From the NCBI GenBank assembly GCA_025558095.1, contig JAIVFI010000024.1, positions 372,001 through 436,000 of the forward strand: DNA of 64,000 bases. Reading direction: 5' to 3'. Origin of the DNA: Hyaloraphidium curvatum (Eukaryota; Monoblepharomycota; Hyaloraphidiomycetes; Hyaloraphidiales; Hyaloraphidiaceae). The notes beneath the pieces are model-generated. The model had not been told where the DNA came from. It did not search any database and saw only the letters and a list, made by a program, of their open reading frames with translations. The position numbers and the translations under genes are program-made. This document shows positions 57,868 to 64,000 of the stretch, in pieces. Position 1 is the first letter of the stretch. Each line of letters begins with the position of its first letter.

Positions 57868-59627
57868 TCATTCCGACTCTTCCAGAGTCACGACCAGCTT
57901 CTTCGCCGACCGATCAAACACCGCCCTCCCCTTTGCCTCGTCGGCAAAGTCGACGCTGACGGGCAGCTTCACGCGGAGGCGGTACTTCTCAGGGACCTCG
58001 AAGGCGATCGCGTCCCGCGAGACGTCGAGCGCGGCCGATGCAAGCGTCGTCTAGAAAGGGAGCACGTCAGCCGCGGTTCGTAGGAGCCCGGGAAGAAGCC
58101 CACCATGCCCGGAAGCTCGATCTCCACCGCCACCATCCGCTTCGGCGCCGTCCCCGTCACCCGCACGATGTGCCTCGGCTCCTCCGGCGCCGGTGCGGCC
58201 TCTGCCGGCGGTCCCGCGTGTCCGTTGATTCCGTTGGCGGGCGGCGGCGGTCGGGTGGCGGCGATCGGAGCGGTTGGGGGTCGTTCGGGCTCGCCCGCCC
58301 GATCCAGTGCGGGTCGGGGCGGCTCCCTCTCCCGGATCGTTTCAGCGACGGCCTTCGGTGCTTCCCTCTCCCGAATCGTTCCCGCGACGGCCTTTGGCGG
58401 CTCCCTCTCGGCGATCTTTTCCGCGACGGCGGGCTTGGCAGCCGGCTGCTTCTCGGCGACCTTCTCTCTCGCCGGCTCCCCCTTGTCGGCGGGCGGAGGC
58501 GGCGCGGTGGGCTTCAGGATCGACTTTGGTTGGGCTGGCTCCTTCCCCTTGGCCGTCTTCGGGGGCTCGTCGTCCTCCAGCTCGACAATTCGGGGCCCGG
58601 AGGGTGGGCTGGCCGGCGACGGTTTCGGGGCGGGCTTCGAGGCGGGTTTGGAGGACGACGGGGGCGCGACGGTGATCTTGCCGACGACGCCCTTGGCGCG
58701 CATCTTGGGGAACGCAAAGTCTGGTCGGTGGGCGGGCCGCGTTAGCCGACACCTCTACGGCGCGCCCGCCGCCCACCCACCCCTGCTCAGCGCGAGCCCG
58801 TGCTGCTCCTCCACGTTCTCCACCACGATCTCGGACAGGAACGCCTGGTACTCCACGTCCTTTTCCGCGAGCTCGACGACCGACGAGTGCATGCACGCGT
58901 CGACCTCGACGCAGCTCCGCCCTGCCTTGTCCAGCCCCGCCCGCGGCGGCCCGACGGCGATCGGCACGCGATACTCGAACGGCGCGGCGCCCTGCACGAC
59001 CTGGCGGATGGTGACGGAGCCCAGCGGGGGCGGGGCGAACATGTCGGGCGAGTGGCAGACGTTGATGAAGACCTTGACGTCGGCGGGGTAGTTCGGGGTG
59101 GCGATCCTGTTGTGCGACTTGACGACGTAGGCGGGTATCGGGGTGACGACGACGGAGGAGGGAGGCGGGGCGGCGCGGGCTTTGCCGGGGGCGGTAGAGG
59201 CAGAGGGAGACGCGGCCGAAGTCGAGGGCTTCGAGGGCCCCGATGGAGAGAAAGAGGGTCCGGATTTCGACGCCGACGCGCCGCCGTTGGCCGACGAGGA
59301 GGCCTTGGAAGGTCCCGAAGGTCCGAAAGGCCCGGGAGGCCCTGCAGGTCCACCCCGACCCCCCGCTCCGCGCGCCAGATCCCCGGCCATCCTGTCCAGC
59401 GACTCGGCCAGGTCGTCCCACGACATGCCCGAGTCTGCCAGGTTCTTTTCCATCTCCTTTGCCATGTCGGGGTTCGCCTTCATGTCCGCCAGCATCTCCT
59501 TGTAGTCTCCGGACGCGAGCAGCTTCAGGAGCGCGTCCTCCGAGTCCTCGCGCGAGATCTGCTCGTCCGAGAAGCCGATCGTGTCCTCTGCGGGGCCCGG
59601 CGGCCGCTGCCGCTGCTTTGGCGGCAT
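57868..59627 (-). CDS. PIH1-domain protein (R2TP/dynein assembly factor type)
   Basis: Exons 59627-58781, 58720-58104 and 58050-57868 give 548 residues. Residues 15-75 are helical (DALLKLLASGDYKEMLADMK). The PIH1 domain spans about 160-290: YPADVKVFINVCHSPDMFAP, YRVPIAVGPPRAGLDKAGRS, VVENVEEQHGLALSRDFAFP. A long Pro/Lys/Glu-rich linker contains three copies of a unit like IREREPPKAVAET. The C-terminus is a CS-like domain: IELPGM, TTLASAALDVSRDAIAFEVP, YRLRVKLPVSVDF, VVTLEESE. The layout fits both PIH1D1 (R2TP, snoRNP and kinase assembly) and Kintoun/DNAAF2 (axonemal dynein assembly). I cannot decide which; the long linker leans to Kintoun. Confidence 0.78.
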
Positions 59628-59757
59628 CCTTCCCCACTTTGGCTGTCGGGTGTCTGGTGCCGGTGCCGCCGCGTGATTGGTTGACTTGTTGACTTGATCT
59701 GATCTTGCGATCCGGCCCCGGCGCTCCACGTGGCCGGCGCCCGGCCGGCGGCGCTGA

Positions 59758-62009
59758 ATGCGCGTATTGCCGCGGGCAGCGCGTGCCGCACTGCTGCGCG
59801 GCGTGCCGTCGGGGCCGCGTCCCTCCGTGCCCCCCGCGCGCGCCGTAACTCCGTGGCCGCCCGCGATGGCGCCCGCCGCGGCCCGCCTCGCCACGCGGCC
59901 GCCGCCGACCCCGCCGCCCGCGCAGGCGGAGCCCGGCGACTCGCCGCCCGCGGAGCCCTCGCGGCTGTCGGAGCTGGGCCGCTGGCTGCAGGCGAACCTG
60001 CCGTCGCTGCCGTCGCTGCCCTCGCTGCCAAGCGCCCCTGCCTTCCTGCGCCGCGGGGACGCTGACAGGGCCGCGCAGGCCGCGGAGGACAAGGAGTACG
60101 TGGCTGGCTTCCCGGACCTGTCGGACCCGTACCAGAACGCCTCCAACGAGGCGCTGGCAAACACGGACCCCGTCTCGCGCCTCGAGTCGCACGTGAGCAC
60201 CGCGAACCCTGCCGGTGCTGCCGATGCCGCGAGGGCATTGGGACTTGCCGGGGAGGAGCCCGGCGCGGGCGACACCGGGGAGCGGGGGTCGGCCGACGGT
60301 CGATCTGGGGCGCCTCCCCAGCCGACCCCCGGAACCGGGCCCGAGGCGCCTCCGGTAGGTGCGCCACCTTTGGCACAGAAACCTCCGGTGGCTGCACGCC
60401 CGCTGCAGCAGCCAGGCACGGCTCAGCAGGCCCCCAAGGAGGCTCCTGCCCCGGCGGCTCCCGTGGCCCCCGCGGCGACTCCTGTCGCCCCAGCGAAACC
60501 CTTCGCGCACCCGCGCAATATGGTTCTTCCGCCGATCGATCTTGCGGCGCAACCTCCTAGGCAGCGTGCTATCCCGCACGAGCTCCTGGCCGCCCACGAC
60601 ATCCCCCCTCCCGCGGACCTCACACTCTGGCAGCGCGCAATGCACCGCTTCAACGCCCTGCTGTACCCTCCGGGCCCCGTGCGCCCTCGCGAACCCGAAC
60701 GGTGGCTGGACCACGTCACGCGGACGCTGTACGACGTCAAGCACGTCGTCGTCGTCGGGGTCCACGGGTGGTTTCCCATTAGGCTGATTTTGAGGTTCGT
60801 GGGCGAGCCGACGGGCACCTCGCCCCGCTTCGTGCACATGATGACCCGCGCGGTGCACGACTTTCTCTTCGAGCGCGGGATCAACCTCCCGCCCGACGCC
60901 ATCACGGGAATCGCACTCGAGGGGCCCGGTAGGGTCGAGGAGCGGATCGAGGCGCTGTACGCGCAGCTCCTCCGCCACCGCGAAGCCCTGGGTAGGGCGG
61001 ACATGGTTTTCTTCGCGGCGCACTCGCAGGGGAGCGTGGTGAGCGCGCACCTGCTGAGCAGGCTGGTCGCAAACGGGGTGCTGGATCCGGAGCGGACGAG
61101 GACGTGCCTGCTGGCCATGGCGGGCATTTCGCATGGTCCGTTCCCTTTCCTCAAGGTGGGCGACATGTCCTCTGCTGCCTCAAGCGCTGTCGCTGATCCC
61201 TCGAACAGCAAAACATCCTCATCCAGTACATCGAGCAGCAGGCCGCGCGCGAGCTCTTTGAGTTCTGCGACGACCCCGAGCGGGACCCCAACTCCAACTC
61301 GGCCCGGTACAAGCGCGCCTTGGAGCACATCCTGTCCAGCGGCGTGCGCGTGGTGGCCGTCGGATCGTGGTTCGACCAGGTCGTCCCGCTTTATTCGGCG
61401 CTGCTGCACCGATTCACGCACCCGCTCCTCTTCCGCGCCGTGCACATCTCGGCGCAGGACTACCAGCCCGACTTTCTCACCTCGCTCGTGACATTTGCCG
61501 TGCGCCTGCGCAACCGCGGGATCTGGGACCACGGCCTGCTCGTGCACCTCTCCGAGGTCGTCGCCGGCAGCCTCATCTCGGGAACCCAGGGGCACTCGAG
61601 CGTATACGAGGAACCAGATTGCTACTTGCTCGCGGTGCAGTGGCTCCTCTCGAACCACGGGATCGCGCCGCGGCGCGCGGGAGCACCGGACCCGGACTCG
61701 CTGGTCTGGACGTCGCAGTCTGACGCCGCGCAGAGCGGCCCGCCTCCGGGGCCCTATGGGCCGCTCACGGTGCATCCCCCGCCGCCCATCCACGCGTCGA
61801 CGGGGCGGATCAACCCGTTCCACCTCCCCTGGGTGATGCACGAGATCCTCGTGTCGCCGAGCGTGGCCGGCGACGAGGGGCTGCGCAGGGAGCTGCGGGG
61901 ACTGGTGGAGCAGTTCAGGCGCTGGGCGCCGCCGGACGATCGCAAGGCGTGGAAGGAGCTCAAGTGGAGGCTGGAGGCTCTGGCGAGCGTCCCCACTGCA
62001 AAGCTGTAG
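59758..62009 (+). CDS. alpha/beta-hydrolase-like protein of the YML020W family
   Basis: Exons 59758-61155 and 61209-62009 give 732 residues; an in-frame ATG at 59866 is an alternative start. The first 35 residues are Arg/Ala-rich, and residues 50-270 are Pro/Ala-rich and disordered. The conserved core starts with HVVVVGVHGWFPIRLILRFV, then GITGIALEGPGRVEERIEAL-like sequence and DMVFFAAHSQGSVVSAHLLS, where HSQG places a serine nucleophile. VRVVAVGSWFDQVVPLYSAL and QPDFLTSLVTFAVRLRNRGI follow. This matches the fungal family of yeast YML020W, whose role is unknown. It is divergent from the PIH1 gene with about 130 bp between starts. Confidence 0.8.
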
Positions 62010-62298
62010 CTTTCTGATGTCGAGTCTCAACAGCAAACCCCGAATTCCGCTCTGCTTAGTGGCTTCGCAGGCCGAGGACGAACGCTCCATGCGCTGCCAT
62101 CCGGATGGGAGACGAGTGTTCCTCGACTTGAGGGCTACGCTGCAAGACATGCGTTTGTTGGAATTGCGAATGGCGCCGCACGCAAATCCGAGGAGCTGCA
62201 ATGAGCTGCGTAGCATTCGAAGCTTGTTCTCAGAGCTTCTCCGTTCCCTCGAATGGCCAATCATGCCGCGAAATGCACTCAGCACGTGGTTCGGAAAG

Positions 62299-63215
62299 CT
62301 ACACATTTGTGGCGCCCGACTCGGCGCGATCCATCTCCCCGTCGATCGCCTCCTCGTCCTTTCCCTCCTCCGCCTCATCGTCCTCCAGGAGCGCCGGCTC
62401 GCTCAGCGGCCTGATCGGGGCGCGGCCTTTCGAGAGCAGGTAGGCCTCGTACTTTGCGCATGCGGATTCGAGGCTCGAAATGAACCTGGGCAGTCCATTT
62501 TTCGCAGCCCAGTTTATGAGCGCCTAAGGTAGGTTTGGTCAGCAGACGGCGCGGTCGACGCACGACGGCGGAATCTTACCTGGGGAATGTTGCCGCGGGG
62601 GTTCTCGTGGTAGACCATTTCGATCTCGGTCCCCTTGCCATCGCTCGTGGGGGTCATGACGATGGTCTGACGATAAGGATCGACGACGACGTGCCCGGAG
62701 GAGAGGTGCGGAAGCCGGAACCCGGTCCCGGTGGGATCGATCGAGCGGGCCAGGATGATGTGAAAGCGGCGGTCCTTCCTTCGCACCGTCTTGCGGTGCA
62801 TCGCGAAGTGGTACTCCCGGGAGGCCATGAACAGCGGATCTGGCGACGGAGGCGGTGAGCGGCGTCAAAGCATGGCCTCGAGGGCGCACAGACATTTGAG
62901 GCCGTAGAAGGCGACGAAGGAGTGGTCCGGATTGTCAAAAGGATCCCAGGAGCCCACCACGGGTTTCACAGCCAAGACGTTGGCATCCCAAGCCGGTCTG
63001 AACTCATAATCCAAGTACACGCGCAGCAACAGCTCTGTGTCGATGCGCGGAAACGTCCCCCGGACTTTGTAGTCATACAGGCCGCTGTCCAGAGGCCTCC
63101 TCTCAAGGTCCCAGACGTCTGCAATTCTCAGAAAACGTTCGTAAGGAGCTCCGCTTGTCCCCGTTTCGAACTGCCTGAGTGCCGACAGAAAGTCCTCCTT
63201 GGGGAACGGAGACAT
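62299..63215 (-). CDS. START-domain lipid-transfer protein
   Basis: Exons 63215-62894, 62839-62580 and 62523-62299 give 268 residues. A START domain occupies residues about 20-220: GLYDYKVRGTFPRIDTELLL, VYLDYEFRPAWDANVLAVKP, YPLFMASREYHFAMHRKTVR, VMTPTSDGKGTEIEMVYHEN, NPRGNIPQALINWAAKNGLP. The R-W-D and N-P-G-G/W-A-A-K-N-G features place it with the PCTP/STARD2-STARD7 group, which carries phosphatidylcholine and similar lipids. No leader or membrane segment is present. The last 35 residues are strongly acidic. Confidence 0.88.
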
Positions 63216-63650
63216 GTTTGCGTTCCGCGAACTGGCGCGATGAAGTCAACGCCTGGGCGTGGGGCGCCGTTCGCTGCTCCGTTGCGGACGCCAAAGCAGT
63301 CGGGCTCTCCAAGAGTCCGCGGTCCGAGCACGACGAGGGCCGAGCGTCCTCGGACTGGTTACCAGTGTCGACCTGGCTGATTGGACCCCGCCGAGCCGTG
63401 CGGAAAGGCGCGGGAGGACGCGAACAGCTGCGGTCTATCGTTTCGCTTCCCGTTACCCTCTCCCTCCGTGAGTAGCCGTGGAGGACACGGCGCGAGGCCA
63501 GCAGCGTTTTCACGCGCCGAGTGCGCCGCCTGGCCGCCGCCGCGCGAGCGTGAGGGACGCAGCCGCGCGCCCCGCCGGCCCTCGCGCGCCCTGCCGGCCC
63601 TCGCGCGCCCGCCCTCCGCCCTCCGGCGCTGACGCCCCCGCAGCGCCGCC
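63216..63650. promoter_or_regulatory. divergent intergenic region between the START gene and the TM9SF gene
   Basis: About 435 bp containing both promoters. Very GC-rich near 63500-63650. No conserved ORF. Confidence 0.4.
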
Positions 63651-64000
63651 ATGGCCCTCCGGCTGCTCGCCGGCGCCGCCGTCCTCGCGCACCTCGCGTT
63701 GGGCGCGCAGGCGTTCTACCTGCCTGGTGGGCCCCCGACTCACCCGCGACACACACACACGCTGACCCGCTCCAGGCGTGGCGCCGCGCGACTACAAGCG
63801 CGGCGACAAGGTCGACGTGTGGGTAAACGCCTACTCGTCGCCAGACACGGTCATCCCCTACGACTACTACTTCGAAAAGTTCCACATGTGCCCGCCGGAG
63901 GGCGGCCAGCGGGGCAAGGGCGAGTCGCTGGGCTCGATTTTGTTCGGGGACAGGCTGTACGACTCGCGCTTCGACCTGCGCATGTCGGAAAACACAACCT
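63651..64000 (+). CDS. transmembrane 9 superfamily protein (EMP70/TM9SF), cut by window end
   Basis: Exon 1 (63651-63726) encodes a signal peptide, MALRLLAGAAVLAHLALGAQ, then AFYLPG. Exon 2 from 63776 reads VAPRDYKRGDKVDVWVNAYS, TVIPYDYYFEKFHMCPPEGG and SLGSILFGDRLYDSRFDLRM. This is the lumenal N-terminal domain of TM9SF proteins, Golgi/endosomal membrane proteins with nine transmembrane segments. The membrane part lies beyond the window. The 49-nt intron is GTGGGC..CCAG. Confidence 0.93.
   Translation, partial: MALRLLAGAAVLAHLALGAQAFYLPGGPPTHPRHTHTLTRSRRGAARLQARRQGRRVGKRLLVARHGHPLRLLLRKVPHVPAGGRPAGQGRVAGLDFVRGQAVRLALRPAHVGKHN

Noticed and set aside
58342-61134. 930-codon minus-strand frame spanning the PIH1 gene and the start of the hydrolase gene
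   Set aside because: It overlaps two genes with recognised domains, contradicts their exons and has no conserved segment.

Overview
The window is nuclear DNA of a GC-rich fungus. Nearly every gene is split by short introns (mostly 48-66 nt), which rules out a prokaryote. A white-collar-2-type PAS-GATA factor, a Pcl-type cyclin, a chitin deacetylase, a Gvp36-like BAR protein, a KUP/HAK potassium transporter and a fungal-type homogentisate dioxygenase point to fungi. An MscL channel, a PIH1 protein and a hairpin after the histone genes would suit an early-diverging (zoosporic-type) lineage, but that placement is inference. I built gene models by eye by joining exons at GT-AG sites. Most models close exactly in frame over their full length; individual intron edges may still be off by a base or two.

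Layout. 1-8.9 kb: EFG1 (5' end cut by the window), a flavin amine oxidase, glucose-6-phosphate 1-epimerase, a DNAJC17-like J protein and a long coiled-coil protein. 8.9-16.3 kb: MUTYH, a chitin deacetylase, homogentisate 1,2-dioxygenase, mitoribosomal mS37 and a small hydrophilic protein built from a duplicated exon set. 16.7-30 kb: a large unrecognised protein, WRAP73, XPD/Rad3, Ubc4, fructose-1,6-bisphosphatase and a phytanoyl-CoA dioxygenase-like protein. 30-38.5 kb: Mis12, then the histone region, with an intact divergent H2B-H2A pair at 35.7-37.1 kb, a rearranged partial copy at 31.6-32.9 kb, an MscL channel between them and an orphan promoter copy at 38.4 kb. 38.8-52 kb: a Pcl cyclin, a white-collar-2-like factor, a DM9/R-SNARE fusion, Naa38, a KUP transporter and a CitE/CLYBL-like protein. 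52-64 kb: Sen15, a BAR protein, Trm10, NDUFA2, CSTF1, a PIH1 protein, a YML020W-family hydrolase, a START protein and the first part of a TM9SF protein.

Most genes are unrelated housekeeping functions rather than a cluster. Genes are tightly packed, with several tail-to-tail pairs only 8-53 bp apart. The most interesting signals are three. First, a 16-nt hairpin lies 46-47 nt after both histone stop codons and resembles the metazoan histone mRNA stem-loop. Second, a circularly permuted partial copy of the same histone pair lies nearby. Third, one gene joins a DM9 domain to an R-SNARE motif.
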